From positions 1 to 30,166 of IMG/VR virus record IMGVR_UViG_3300043435_001558: DNA of 30,166 nucleotides; one strand, 5' to 3'. Position 1 is the first letter of the stretch, and each line of letters starts with the position of its first letter. Position numbers and translations under genes: made by a program. This DNA is from a virus. The notes beneath the pieces are model-generated. The model did not search any database. It saw only the letters and a program-made list of their open reading frames with translations, and had not been told where the DNA came from. Shown one piece after another: positions 13,400 through 24,300 of this stretch.

Positions 13400-14287
13400 A
13401 TGAGCAGTCAAAATCCTCAGATTTACTATGAAAATGAAGAGAATCATGGTAATTACGTTTATATCTCTTTAGAAGATATTGTAAACAACTTTTGGCAAAA
13501 CCAAACAGGTGATGGAACGGTTTTAGGACCAACTAAAAGACATCAAATTCTGTATTGGGCTAAAAAAGGTTTGCAACAATTCAACTTTGATGTTTTAAAA
13601 GAAGTCAAAGCAGTTGAGTTAGAACTTAACGAAACTCTTGATATTATTCTACCACCTGATTACGTTTCATACGTTAGAATTTCTTGGGTAAATCCAGAAA
13701 CAGGAGATTTGATGCCAATGAGTAAAAACACAAAACTACCTTTGGCTACAGCGTATTTACAAGATAATGATGCAAATATACTTTTTGATGATGAAGGAAA
13801 TATTTTAGAAGGAAGTACATTTTTTGCAGAAAAGCAAGATAATAAACCAAATTCAATTAATGTTTTACCTTGCACTACTTCTTGTAATGGATGCGGATAC
13901 TACGAAGGAGGAGTTTGTGGATTAGGAATGTATTCTTTAGATACTACTCGAAACAACAACGGAGATTTCAACATCGACACACGAAAAGGAAAAATTCATT
14001 TCAGTTCAGATAATTTGACAAGAGTAATTATGCTTGAGTACATTTCTGATGGATTAGAATATTCAAATGAAAACGACATCAAGGTAAATAAAATGGCTGA
14101 AATGGCTTTATATGCTTGGATTAATTGGAATTTATTAAGTAACAAGATAAATACTCAAGAATATATTGTTAGAAGAGCTAAAAAAGACTACGATACCGCA
14201 TTACGAAATGCTAAAATAAAACTTATGGATTTAAGATTACATGAGTTAGTTTTCAATATCAATGGTGTTAAAAAATGGTTTAAATAA
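13400..14287 (+). CDS. Probable tail-tube / ring protein 2 with a four-Cys insert
   Basis: A 295-residue tail-tube adaptor candidate (P22 gp4 / tail tubular A-like role). Residues 18-60 (YISLEDIVNNFWQNQTGDGT, then KRHQILYWAKKGLQQFNFDV) and DYVSYVRISWVNPETGDLMP at about 88-107 fit the crAss-like adaptor pattern. A striking insert has Cys at 158, 162, 165 and 173 (C-x3-C-x2-C-x7-C) in a Gly-rich stretch, which could bind a metal ion or form disulphides. The segment IDTRKGKIHFSSDN near 193-206 and the helical C terminus follow. The protein probably joins the portal ring to the nozzle encoded next, eight bases downstream. Function is inferred from order and resemblance; the Cys cluster is seen directly. 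Confidence 0.6.
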   Translation: MSSQNPQIYYENEENHGNYVYISLEDIVNNFWQNQTGDGTVLGPTKRHQILYWAKKGLQQFNFDVLKEVKAVELELNETLDIILPPDYVSYVRISWVNPETGDLMPMSKNTKLPLATAYLQDNDANILFDDEGNILEGSTFFAEKQDNKPNSINVLPCTTSCNGCGYYEGGVCGLGMYSLDTTRNNNGDFNIDTRKGKIHFSSDNLTRVIMLEYISDGLEYSNENDIKVNKMAEMALYAWINWNLLSNKINTQEYIVRRAKKDYDTALRNAKIKLMDLRLHELVFNINGVKKWFK

Positions 14288-14294
14288 TTAGAGT

Positions 14295-17200
14295 ATGACT
14301 AAGATTAAAAATACATTTAGTAGAGGTATAGTAAATAAAGATTTAGATGAGAGATTTATTCCTCCAGATATGTTTATTGATGCTGAAAATTTTTTAGTTA
14401 TATCTCAAGATGGAAGTTCTGGTTCTGTAGGTAAAAATGTTTACGGAAATGAAATTAAAACAAATAATTTATTAACAAATGCTTCTGTAATTGCTTCAAA
14501 AAGCGATAATTCAAAAGAAAGAATTTTTTATTTTGTTACATCAGATGAATTTGACGTTATTTTTGAATATAATTTTAATACAAATTCTTCAACTATAGTA
14601 TTAAAGTCTTCAAAACCAAATAGTGTTTTAAATTTTAATAAAAACAATAGAATATTAAACGTTGATATTATATCAAGTGGCGAAGACAATAAAGATTTAA
14701 TTGCTTGGTCAGGTGATAAAAATCCTCCTAGAATCGCAAATATAGAAAAAGCAAAAACATATCCTGTTGATGGTTTTACAGAAACAGAAATATCTTTACA
14801 TAAACCACAACCACTAAAAAACATAATAGTTCTTCCAAGACAAATAAATTCTATTAATACAGAGTTTGTTAAAGAAAAATTTTTAGCGTTTGCTTATAGA
14901 TGGAAATATGAAGATGGATTTTATTCAGCTATTTCTAAATGGAGTAGATATGCTTTTGTTCCTGGAAACTTTAACCTTAATTATGATTCTTGGGAAAATA
15001 CAGGAATGATAAATAATGCAAATGCTATCGATATTACTTTTAATACAGGATTAAGAGATGTTATAGGTGTTGATGTATTAATGAAAACAAGTAATTCTGA
15101 CAAAGTTTATTTAGTTGAAAAATACGATAAGGAAAAAGAAGGTTTTACAAATAATCAAAATGTTACTTTTACTTATAAGAATAGTAAAATAAATAAAGTT
15201 TTAAGTTTAGATCAGTATTATAGAAGTTATGATAATACTCCTTTGGAGGTTATTGCTCAATGTTATGCTGGAGATAGACTTATGTTTGGAAACTATATAG
15301 AAAACTATGATATAGACACGAAAATAGATTTAGAAGTAGATTTTATTTCTGAATCAATAGAAGATGGAGATAATTTAATAAAAACAATTGAAAATAAATC
15401 TTTTGGTATAGATGTTAGCAACCAAATAGATTTTAAAAAATATATTTTCAAAACAAATCCTTTAACACATCCAATAAGTGCTGATTTTTCTGAAAACATA
15501 CTTTCTGTTGACGATACAGGGGATTTTTATGATGGAGATGCTATAGGTAAAATACAAGTAAAATGGTCTATAGTGACTTCTAGTATTCAACCTTATAACA
15601 TATATCTTACAGATGAAAATGATAATGTTATAAAGCAAAATATAAATGTAATAGGAAGTACCGCAGATATAAATGATTATTTGTACGAAAAAGACATGAG
15701 AGGTACTTTAACTCTTGATAAATACAAGCTATATGTAACCAGCAATACTTCTTTTGAATATGATAGTAAAATAACTCTTTTTTCATTAAGAGGAAACCCA
15801 TTAGCTCCTGTTGAACAAAAAATAGAAATAGATTGTGAGGATCAATTATGTTTAGCAAAAACAAATCCTTTAACACCTGGTTATGTAGGTGATATTGTCC
15901 CTAATACAGTTGGAACAATAGATTTATCTTCATTTACTTTTGAACAAGGGAAAACATTATTCTTTTCTTTAGACATAGAAGCTTATGATGACAGAACAAA
16001 TTCTGGTAATTTTTTATTCTTTTATATATTAGAAAGCAATTTTTTAAATTTAAGTGATTTTTTTGCTAATTCTAATTTTGTTAATTCTTTTTCGGGTTAT
16101 AATCAAATATTTAAAAGTCAATTCCTATTAGGAAATACTACTCTTTTAAATGAAGGTACATTAACTCCGAGCATATCTGGAAATGTCCTTAAAATAACAA
16201 TGCCTTTTTACTACAGAGAGTTTACAGAAATAGAAGATCAAGGCGTTAATGATAAAGAAAATAAATATACATTTTTTAAAGTAAAAGATTTCAATTTTAT
16301 ATCCTCAAAAAATAATTTATTAAGCAGTATGCATTCTAATAGAGATTATGAAGTGGGAATAGTTTATTTTGATAAGTATGGAAGAAAAACAACTGTATTG
16401 ACAAATCAAGATGCAAATATTTTTATACCTTCTGATTTTAGTATAACACAAAATAAATTAAAAGTAACAACTAATTTTAATCCTCCTTCAATGGCTTATG
16501 CTTATCAATTTGTTGTAAAGCAAGTTGCGCAATCCTATGAAGCAATATATTCTAATGTATTTTTTGAAGAAGGTGCTTTTGTTTGGATTAAAGCAGAAGG
16601 AGATATAAAAGATAAAGTTAAAGAAGGTGCTGTTTTAATAGTAAAAGCAGATGTGGATGGTCCTGTTTTAAATTATGCAGAAACAAAAGTTTTAGAAGTT
16701 ATATACAAGGAAAAAGATTTTATTGTAGATAATACAGATGATCAGGGAAATAAGATAATAGAACCAGAGGGACTATATTTTAAAATAAAACCTATTGGAT
16801 TTAATATTTCTTATAGTAGCAATACGTCTAATTTGTTTTCGGGTAGCAAATCAAGACATAATGGTCCTTTTTCTGTAACTACAAGCCCTGAATTTGGAGA
16901 TAGAGATGATAATGATATTTTTATTCCATACAAAATTCCAGAAGGAACGTATATTAATATAGAAATTAAATCTGATGAGTATTCAAAAGGAAATGCTTGG
17001 GAGTATATATTAACTACTTATTCAGCATTAGACTATAATTCATTTCAAGATTTTTTTGAAAATGAAGTAGCAATAAGAGGTGATTGGCAACAATTTTTAA
17101 TAGACCACGTTGATTATAATTTTACACCTAATGGCTCTAATTTGGAAATAACTTGTAGAGAAGGAGGTTATGGTTCTAGTGGAAGAAGAAAATTAAGTGT

Positions 17201-18719
17201 TAATATTGTTGTTCGTTCAAATGCATTAGTTATTTTAGAAACAAAGCCAGAAGAAAATTTATCAGCTTCTTTCTTTGAAACACCTGAAATGTATTATATA
17301 ACAAATGGTCAGCATAATTCAGGAGATTCTTTAAATCAGAATGAACATATTTTATTTGATGCTTATAATTGTTTCTCTTTTGGTAATGGAGCCGAAAGCA
17401 ATAGAATAAAAGATTCTTTTAATAACCCTTATTTCTATATAGATTGTCAGCCAACTAACTATAGCGATGAAACATATAAAAGAAACATTAGATTTGCAGA
17501 CATAACTTATTCAGAATCTTTTAACAATAATAATGGATTAAATAGATTGAATGAATTTAATTTATTTAAGTTAAATTTTAAAGACGATATAGAAAAAGTG
17601 TATGGTCCAATAGTTAAATTAAAAGCACAAGATACTAATTTAGATGTTTATCAAGAAGATAAGGTAAGTATTGTTTATTATGGGAAAGATTTATTGTTTA
17701 ATGCTGATGGAGATACAAATCTTACAAGTATAGATAATGTATTAGGTCAACAAAAAACATATCCTGGAGAGTATGGAATATCTTTTCATTCTGAAAGTTT
17801 TGATGACTATGGAACAAATAGTTATTTTACAGATATTAAAAGAGGTGTTGTTTTGAGAAAAAATGACAACAACGGATTATTTGAAATATCTTCTTATGGA
17901 ATGAAAAGTTATTTTAAAAATCTTTTTAGAAATAACAAAATAAACAATATTATAGGGGAATATGACTCTTTTAATAATTTTTATGTTTTAAACATACAAT
18001 ATAATGATACTGAATATGTAACTTGGGTTTTTTCAGATGAAAATAATGGATGGTTATGTAGATTTACTTTTAACCCTGAAGAAATGGCTAGAATGAATAA
18101 TGAATTTATTTCTTTTAAAAATGGAGAATTATACGTTCATAATAAAGGAACTATAAGAAATAATTTTTATGGTATTCAATATGATAGCTTATTTTCATTT
18201 AATTTTTCTCAAGAGCCAAGCACAAGAAAAAATTTTAAAAATATTGAGATAGAAGGAAGTACTGCTGTTGATGTAGAATTATTTACAGATTTGAATCAAG
18301 GTTATATTAATAAAGCTGATTTCGAGAAAAAAGAAGGTGTTTTTTATGCTTATGTTAGAAATTCAAATGATGATGTTGACTCCTCGTTATTAAGTTGTCA
18401 AGGAATTGGAAATTGCACTATTTCAGGTCTTACTTTAAATTTTGGGTTCGATTTGGATAGTATTATTTCAGTTGGCGACCAAGTACGAAATTCAGATTTA
18501 GAATTAGTAGGAACTATTGTTTCAAAAACAGCGAATAGTTTAACACTAAACGCAGTAGCAAATATAGTTTCAGGAGATTTTGTTCTTTGTTCAAAACCAC
18601 AGAGTATAGAAAATAATGATTTACTTGGTTATTTTATGAAAGTAACTTGCAGATTCTCAAGTAATACATATCAAGAGATTTTTTCAATTAATAGCGAGGT
18701 ATCTAAAAGTTTTTCTTAA
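14295..18719 (+). CDS. Giant tail nozzle (stabilisation / tail tubular B-like) protein
   Basis: A 1474-residue beta-rich protein. The N terminus, FSRGIVNKDLDERFIPPDMF, then DAENFLVISQDGSSGSVGKN, matches the start of podovirus nozzle/stabilisation proteins (P22 gp10 and T7 gp12-type role, with the common 'NKDLDERL' motif). These form a beta-propeller nozzle at the tail end that closes the DNA channel. It is about twice the length of simple nozzles, as in crAss-like phages with large 'muzzle' proteins. Near residues 1370-1435 there is a compact insert (SCQGIGNCTISGLTLNFG, GDQVRNSDLELVGTIVSK, GDFVLCSKP) before the expected C-terminal strands GYFMKVTCRF. The gene is extremely A/T-rich and uses almost only AGA for Arg. 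It is followed by the GNAT-like gene after 21 bases. Confidence 0.7.
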   Translation: MTKIKNTFSRGIVNKDLDERFIPPDMFIDAENFLVISQDGSSGSVGKNVYGNEIKTNNLLTNASVIASKSDNSKERIFYFVTSDEFDVIFEYNFNTNSSTIVLKSSKPNSVLNFNKNNRILNVDIISSGEDNKDLIAWSGDKNPPRIANIEKAKTYPVDGFTETEISLHKPQPLKNIIVLPRQINSINTEFVKEKFLAFAYRWKYEDGFYSAISKWSRYAFVPGNFNLNYDSWENTGMINNANAIDITFNTGLRDVIGVDVLMKTSNSDKVYLVEKYDKEKEGFTNNQNVTFTYKNSKINKVLSLDQYYRSYDNTPLEVIAQCYAGDRLMFGNYIENYDIDTKIDLEVDFISESIEDGDNLIKTIENKSFGIDVSNQIDFKKYIFKTNPLTHPISADFSENILSVDDTGDFYDGDAIGKIQVKWSIVTSSIQPYNIYLTDENDNVIKQNINVIGSTADINDYLYEKDMRGTLTLDKYKLYVTSNTSFEYDSKITLFSLRGNPLAPVEQKIEIDCEDQLCLAKTNPLTPGYVGDIVPNTVGTIDLSSFTFEQGKTLFFSLDIEAYDDRTNSGNFLFFYILESNFLNLSDFFANSNFVNSFSGYNQIFKSQFLLGNTTLLNEGTLTPSISGNVLKITMPFYYREFTEIEDQGVNDKENKYTFFKVKDFNFISSKNNLLSSMHSNRDYEVGIVYFDKYGRKTTVLTNQDANIFIPSDFSITQNKLKVTTNFNPPSMAYAYQFVVKQVAQSYEAIYSNVFFEEGAFVWIKAEGDIKDKVKEGAVLIVKADVDGPVLNYAETKVLEVIYKEKDFIVDNTDDQGNKIIEPEGLYFKIKPIGFNISYSSNTSNLFSGSKSRHNGPFSVTTSPEFGDRDDNDIFIPYKIPEGTYINIEIKSDEYSKGNAWEYILTTYSALDYNSFQDFFENEVAIRGDWQQFLIDHVDYNFTPNGSNLEITCREGGYGSSGRRKLSVNIVVRSNALVILETKPEENLSASFFETPEMYYITNGQHNSGDSLNQNEHILFDAYNCFSFGNGAESNRIKDSFNNPYFYIDCQPTNYSDETYKRNIRFADITYSESFNNNNGLNRLNEFNLFKLNFKDDIEKVYGPIVKLKAQDTNLDVYQEDKVSIVYYGKDLLFNADGDTNLTSIDNVLGQQKTYPGEYGISFHSESFDDYGTNSYFTDIKRGVVLRKNDNNGLFEISSYGMKSYFKNLFRNNKINNIIGEYDSFNNFYVLNIQYNDTEYVTWVFSDENNGWLCRFTFNPEEMARMNNEFISFKNGELYVHNKGTIRNNFYGIQYDSLFSFNFSQEPSTRKNFKNIEIEGSTAVDVELFTDLNQGYINKADFEKKEGVFYAYVRNSNDDVDSSLLSCQGIGNCTISGLTLNFGFDLDSIISVGDQVRNSDLELVGTIVSKTANSLTLNAVANIVSGDFVLCSKPQSIENNDLLGYFMKVTCRFSSNTYQEIFSINSEVSKSFS

Positions 18720-18740
18720 ATTTGTTTCAAATATGAATAT

Positions 18741-19145
18741 ATGAATTTTATAGTAAAAAAACATAGCAAATTAGATTTTTTCAAAACATATCAAAAATGG
18801 TGCGAACAACATAAATTTCCACTTATAACAATTGATTGGTTTCCTGAAAATGTATTTGTTTCATATAATGAAAATGATGAGCCTTGTTATTGTTGTTGGT
18901 TTTGGCATACTGATTCAAAATTAGCATGGATAGGTTTTCCTTGTTCAAATAAAAATGTGTTGTACAGAGATAGAGATGGAGGTCTTGAAGCTCTTTATGA
19001 GTATATTAGCAAATATGCTAAAAAGAAAAAATACGTGACAATAATAACAACATCTGGTAGAGAAGAAACCGATTCTGTGTGTAAAAAAACAGGATATGTT
19101 TTAGGAGATACCAATGTTAATCATTATTTAAAAAATTTAAAATAA
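18741..19145 (+). CDS. GNAT-like acetyltransferase-fold protein
   Basis: A 134-residue protein resembling the short N-acetyltransferase-like proteins that lie after nozzle genes in many podoviruses (T7 gp13-like position). The central beta strands CYCCWFWHTDSKLAWIGFPC and the following RDGGLEALYEYISKYAKKKKY helix fit the GNAT core. The end (CKKTGYVLGDTNVNHYLKNL) fits the usual 'xxGFxxxDxNVxxxxK' close of this family. The canonical acetyl-CoA loop (Q/RxxGxG/A) is not convincing, so it may be structural rather than enzymatic. Five Cys in a short protein is notable. A TAAATTTG -7-like sequence at 18717 overlaps the previous stop codon and could add a promoter, though such matches are frequent in this A/T-rich DNA. 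Confidence 0.5.
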   Translation: MNFIVKKHSKLDFFKTYQKWCEQHKFPLITIDWFPENVFVSYNENDEPCYCCWFWHTDSKLAWIGFPCSNKNVLYRDRDGGLEALYEYISKYAKKKKYVTIITTSGREETDSVCKKTGYVLGDTNVNHYLKNLK

Positions 19146-19152
19146 AAAAATT

Positions 19153-19791
19153 ATGATTGGTACTGCTGTTGTGGGAGCTGGTTTAGGAGCCTATCAGACG
19201 ATAGAAGGGGCTAAACAAAAAAAAGAAGCTAGAAAAGCCCTTGAAGATTACAAAAGACAGGAATTTAAAAATGTAGGAGAAGGTTTAGCTGTTTCTACAT
19301 TAGGAGCAGATGCACAACGAGAAGAACAAGCTAGATTAGCTTCTACTCAAATAGACGCTTTAAAAGGAGCAGGAACAAGAGGGCTAATTTCTGGCTTAGG
19401 AAGAGTTGAAGCCGGAAATCAAGCTGTTAATGATAGAATTGCAGCAAGTCTTGATGAAAAGCAAAAAGAAATTGATATGATTGTTGCTGAAGATGACGTT
19501 CGTATTAGAAATATGAAAGAAAATCGTGAGATTGGTGATGTTTCAGCTTTAAGTTCTCAATACAATGCAGGAAATGAACAAATGCAACAAGGAATTGGTA
19601 ATGCTGTACAAGGAATTGGGATGGCTTTTAATCAACATGAAAAAACAGACCCAACAACAGACAAGAAAACAGACCCAACAATAAACAAAACAACAACAGA
19701 ACCAACAATAGGGAATACTCAAAAAATAACTAATAAAGCAACAAGACCTAGAAGAGATGTTATTGGTTTTGATTACTACAACAATATTTAA
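19153..19791 (+). CDS. Probable internal virion / ejection protein, small
   Basis: A 212-residue protein with a Gly/Ala-rich N-terminal segment (MIGTAVVGAGLGAYQTIEGAK), then amphipathic Ala/Glu/Lys helices to about residue 125. A second Gly-rich stretch (QGIGNAVQGIGMAF, about 144-157) follows. The C terminus is a Thr/Asp/Lys/Pro-rich linker with repeated KTDPT-type units (about 161-180) ending in FDYYNNI. Small podovirus internal proteins (T7 gp14-like) share the Gly-rich helix plus coiled-coil layout; they leave the capsid first and open a channel in the host envelope. Position between nozzle and two larger internal proteins supports this. No specific homolog is recognised. Confidence 0.55.
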   Translation: MIGTAVVGAGLGAYQTIEGAKQKKEARKALEDYKRQEFKNVGEGLAVSTLGADAQREEQARLASTQIDALKGAGTRGLISGLGRVEAGNQAVNDRIAASLDEKQKEIDMIVAEDDVRIRNMKENREIGDVSALSSQYNAGNEQMQQGIGNAVQGIGMAFNQHEKTDPTTDKKTDPTINKTTTEPTIGNTQKITNKATRPRRDVIGFDYYNNI

Positions 19792-19794
19792 GAT

Positions 19795-21327
19795 ATGGCT
19801 ATAGGTAAAATCGGATCATTTGCTACTACAGAAGCTCCTAAAGATTATATAGGTGATGCTTTACAGAATGTTGAGAATCAAGGTTTTCGCTATCGTGCTG
19901 AGCGCAGATTAGCGGAAGAAAAAAAAGATGCAGCAAAAGTTGAAGAAGAAAAACAATTAGCAGAGCATTTAAAAAATTTCAATATTGATTTAACAGGTAG
20001 TCAGTCTATTGATGATTTAAGTCAATCTTTTGCTCAAGAATCTTTTGGAAAGTACGCTGAATTAGCAAGACAGCTACAAACAACTACTGATCCAAACGAA
20101 AGGTTGAAATTAAGAACTGAACAATCAAGAATTAATCAAAACATTAGTGCTATAAAACAAATTCCTGGTATTTTAAAAGAGAAGGTTGATTTTATTGCTA
20201 AAAATATAAAAGATTTGAATCCTAACGATGTTAATATTATTCAAGATAAACTTGGTATGCTTGAAAAAGGAAATGCTAAAGTATATCTTGATGAAAACAA
20301 AGTTCCTAGAATAAATATTTACAAAGTTGATGAAAATGGTAAAGTTACAGATATTCTTGAAAAAGAACAGACTGTTGCTGAGTTTATTAATGGCATTAAT
20401 CCTCACATGAAGAGTAGTTATTCTTCTTTACTTGAATCTGCTGTTAAAAACACAAAAGTAAGTGATATTAAAACTCAAAACGGAATTAATATTACACAAA
20501 CTAAAGGTGTAGATGACGCTGTTAAAGAAGAGAAATCAAATTCTTTTGCAGATATGATTATAAATAATCCAGATGAAGCTTATGCTTTTGCTAAAGCTAA
20601 AGGAATAGATGTTAATAATAAAGAATCATTAAAAAAAGCTGTAAAACAAGATTTTATAAATTCTTTAGATTTTATGAAAAAAGAAGATATAGATTCTTCA
20701 TTAATAACAGCTACTAAGCCGGATAAAGGTTCCGGCTCAGGAAAAGAAGAAAAACTTTCTCCAAATATAATGTGGTCATCAAAAACTGTTGTTGGAAAAG
20801 AATATATAATAAGAAAGAATGATGGGACAACAAGAGAAATGACTGATGAAGAAAAGAAAAAACATAAAGGCTCTAATTTTGTTGAAATGGGCGGTATTAA
20901 AGTTCCTGTTGGCACGATGATAATACCTACTACTGATGCCGAAAGAGATATGGGTAATGGTAAAAAAGTTTTTGTAAATGGAATCGGGGTTTCTCCTGAT
21001 GGAAATAATTTTTACATTAAATTAAAAGAGTCTGGATTTGAAACTGAAACTAGCACTCAAGGCAGCTCTACTGATAAACAAAGTAGTTCTTCAAAAGTAA
21101 CTAGAACAATGGTTATAGATGTGAATAAAAATGCTACTGATGCCGCTGTTTACGCTAAACTTTTAGGATATAGCAATCTTAATGATTTTAAACAAGATAT
21201 TTTAAATCAAACAGGAGTAAGGGTTTCTAAACAACCAACCCCTAAAAGTGGAGGTAAACCAGCAACAAAAAAAGAAACTGCACAAGAAAGAATAGCTCGT
21301 TTAAAAAGAGAAAAAGGTTTAAAGTAA
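19795..21327 (+). CDS. Probable internal cargo / ejection protein, medium
   Basis: A 510-residue protein that starts three bases after the previous stop. The N-terminal half is helical and charged (RRLAEEKKDAAKVEEEKQLA near 38-57; RLKLRTEQSRINQNISAIKQ). The middle has KEEKSNSFADMIINNPDEAY, and the C-terminal part holds a beta segment (MWSSKTVVGKEYIIRKNDGT) and a Ser/Thr-rich linker (about 420-440) before a basic end, ERIARLKREKGLK. No enzymatic motif is seen. Order (nozzle, acetyltransferase-like, small, medium, giant) parallels T7 gp14-gp15-gp16 and the crAss-like cargo genes, so packaging inside the capsid and ejection into the host is the best inference. Confidence 0.5.
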   Translation: MAIGKIGSFATTEAPKDYIGDALQNVENQGFRYRAERRLAEEKKDAAKVEEEKQLAEHLKNFNIDLTGSQSIDDLSQSFAQESFGKYAELARQLQTTTDPNERLKLRTEQSRINQNISAIKQIPGILKEKVDFIAKNIKDLNPNDVNIIQDKLGMLEKGNAKVYLDENKVPRINIYKVDENGKVTDILEKEQTVAEFINGINPHMKSSYSSLLESAVKNTKVSDIKTQNGINITQTKGVDDAVKEEKSNSFADMIINNPDEAYAFAKAKGIDVNNKESLKKAVKQDFINSLDFMKKEDIDSSLITATKPDKGSGSGKEEKLSPNIMWSSKTVVGKEYIIRKNDGTTREMTDEEKKKHKGSNFVEMGGIKVPVGTMIIPTTDAERDMGNGKKVFVNGIGVSPDGNNFYIKLKESGFETETSTQGSSTDKQSSSSKVTRTMVIDVNKNATDAAVYAKLLGYSNLNDFKQDILNQTGVRVSKQPTPKSGGKPATKKETAQERIARLKREKGLK

Positions 21328-21333
21328 TTTATT

Positions 21334-24300
21334 ATGGGAAAACAAATAAAAAATATTCAATACGTTGATCAAAAGCAATTTGATAAAAATCTTGATGAGT
21401 CTTTAGAGATATTGATTAATGATGGTGCAGATGATGAAACTATTAGCGTTTATATTGATGATTATAAGTCAAGATATGCTGTAAAAAAAAAAGAATCTTC
21501 ACAATCACCATCAGTTCAGACAAAATCGGGTTCGGTACCGAAAAATGGTTCTTCGGGTACTCAAGAGTTTGAGTATAAACCTGTTTTCGATGAAAGAGGA
21601 AGGCAAGTAAAGACTAAAAACGAAAAAGGCGAACTTGTTCCTTATATGGAAAAAGTACCAAAAGGATTTGCTAGTTCTACTGAAGAAAGAAAAATTGTAC
21701 GCGAAGAGCAAAAACAAAAAGCTCAAAAATCAGTAAAACCTACCGTAAAATACCAACAATATAAAACCGCTACTGCTCCAAAACCTGAAGAAACAGAATT
21801 AATATCACAAGATGTTGATGCTGAATTAAATCAACAAGGGTTTTGGAATGGTATGGTTACAGGTGCTAAAAAAGGAGCAAACTTTTTATCAGATGTTGTA
21901 ATGACAGTTGGTACTTTGGGAACTGAAACAGATGGTCTTGAATTATTCAACGAACAACCATTCTATAAAGAAGCAGAAGAAGCTAAGAAACAACTTATTT
22001 CTGAAAACAAAGGAGATACATCAAAATTGACTCCTGAGTTAATTAAACAACGCACAAAAGATATTGTAGTTCAAAAAAGAACAGAAGGTCTTAAAATAGA
22101 TAAAAACAATCAGTTTTTATCATCACTTCCAGAAGAAGAAAAGAAAGCATTAAATTTAGAAGCGGTAACTCAATACAAGACTTTAAATGATAAAGATAAG
22201 TATTTAGCTACCGAGAAAGCTGTATTGGAAAATGAATTTGAGTCTTTACAAAAAGATTACGCTGTTGTAAAAGCTATTGTAGATAAATCTCAAAAAGAAG
22301 GCAAGCCACTTTCTCCTCAATTTACCGAAAAAGCTTTAGAGCTTGAAGAAAAGTTAAAATCGAAATATTCTGAATTTTCTAATTTAGAAAAAGAGTACGT
22401 TAATAACGATAAAGAAGTAGGATCAATTGAAGAAGAAGTTGATTTTTTAAAACGTAATTATTCTACTGCAGAAAAATTAAAAACTGATACTAATTTAGGA
22501 TTATCTGATATTTATGTTGGTTTAACTAAAAAAGTACCTGCTTTATTGTATGAAGCAAATGAATTAATTTTAGGAGATACTATTTTTAGTGTTGCTGATG
22601 AAGAGTCCGAACAAAAAAGAAGAGAACTTATTGACGAAATAATTGATTGGGAAGCAGCTAAAACCGAAACAAAATCTAAGTTTAAAAAAAATGTTGAGTT
22701 TTCAAACTTAAATACTGAGAATTTTGGTGGTTTTTTAGCACAAGAAATCGGAACTCAAATTCCTGTTTTTGCACAAATGATGATGCCTGGAGGAATTGTT
22801 TCTTTAGGAGCTACGTCAGCAGGTGGAAAATATGGTGAAATGGAAATGGAATCAAATCGAATTTCATTTAATCACAACGGAAAAGAATTACAAGGTTTTG
22901 AAAAAGAAGATGGTAGTATTGTTGATGAAACAGGTTTTAAATACAATCCTGATGAAGTAGAAATTACTTCTTTAATAACTCCTGATTATTCAAAAGCACA
23001 AATGACTACTGCTGCTTTTGGATTTGGTACAGCAGAAGCATTACTTGGCGCATTACCCACTAAAAGTGCTTTAGGAAGAGTTGCTAAATCTTTTGAACAA
23101 AATGGTAAAAGAGAATTAATAAGAGATGGTGTTAAAACTTTATTTGTAAAACCATTACAAGAAGCAAAACAAGAAGCTTGGACTGAAGGTGCCACAAGTG
23201 TTGTTCAGAACTTTATTGATATAAAAGTTTTAGGTAAAAATGATGTAGGACTTTTCGATAATGTTGACCACGCAATGTTCACCGGAGGAATGTTAGGAGG
23301 TTTAATGGGTTCTGTTCCTGCAATTGCAGGCGTAGCGATGCGACCATTCTCAAGTAAAACAGAAACCAAGCAAGTTAGAAAAAATCTTGAAATGGTTTTA
23401 GGTTTACGTGAACAATTAAACAATCAAAAACTTACAGAAGCTACAAGAAAGGCTATTTCGGATAAAATAACCGCATTAGAAACAGAAAATACACAAATCC
23501 TTACTTCGGTTGCAGAAAAATCAAAAGGTCTTTCTAAAGAGCAATATGAAGCTATTGTGGGTATTGATAAAAAACAAGAATTACTTAGACTTCAAGCGAC
23601 CGAAATAAAAGCTGACAATAGTATTTCAAATGAGTTAAAAAAACAACTTTTAAATGACTTGAAAGTTGAATTTAGTTCTTTAGAAGACAAACGAAATGTT
23701 TTAGTTAGCGACAAAGCTACAATTTTAGACACATTACCTGATTCTGAAAAAACAAAATTCAGAAATGAAGCTACTCAAATTTTAAAAACTGAGTATAAAG
23801 GTGAAGGTGAACCTAAAATTGAAGATGAAGCAGTTACCAAAAAAGCAATTCAATTATACAATCAATCTAAATCAAATGAAGCAAAAGTCACCGAAAGTCC
23901 TGTTAAAGAAAAACCTATTGAGCAACCTACGACACAATACGAAACCAAAGAACAAGCGGAAGTCGGTGAAGTAGAAAATGTTTCCCTTACTAATGAGGTA
24001 AACATTCCTGAAAGTGAAGCTATAACTACTGAAACTTTAACTGAAAATGAAGAAACATCGCCAAGCAATATTGAATCTAATGGAGGTTTTCGACCTACAA
24101 TTGGAGAAGTGGCAGAAGTGGGAGGAATCGAAGAACAAACCACCGAAAATGCTCCAACAAAAAGTATTTCACCAACCACTAACATTGGAACAAGTGAAAC
24201 AGAAAATGAAGTAGAGTACGTTAAAAAAGAAATCGACAGAGGTATTTTGAATTGGTCAGGTGATATTGGTTCACCAAGAATTGATTTAAGTATTTCTTGG

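Noticed and set aside
15628-15876. Minus-strand open frames inside the nozzle gene
   Set aside because: Antisense shadows of an A/T-rich coding sequence with unlikely Leu/Phe/Tyr-rich products.
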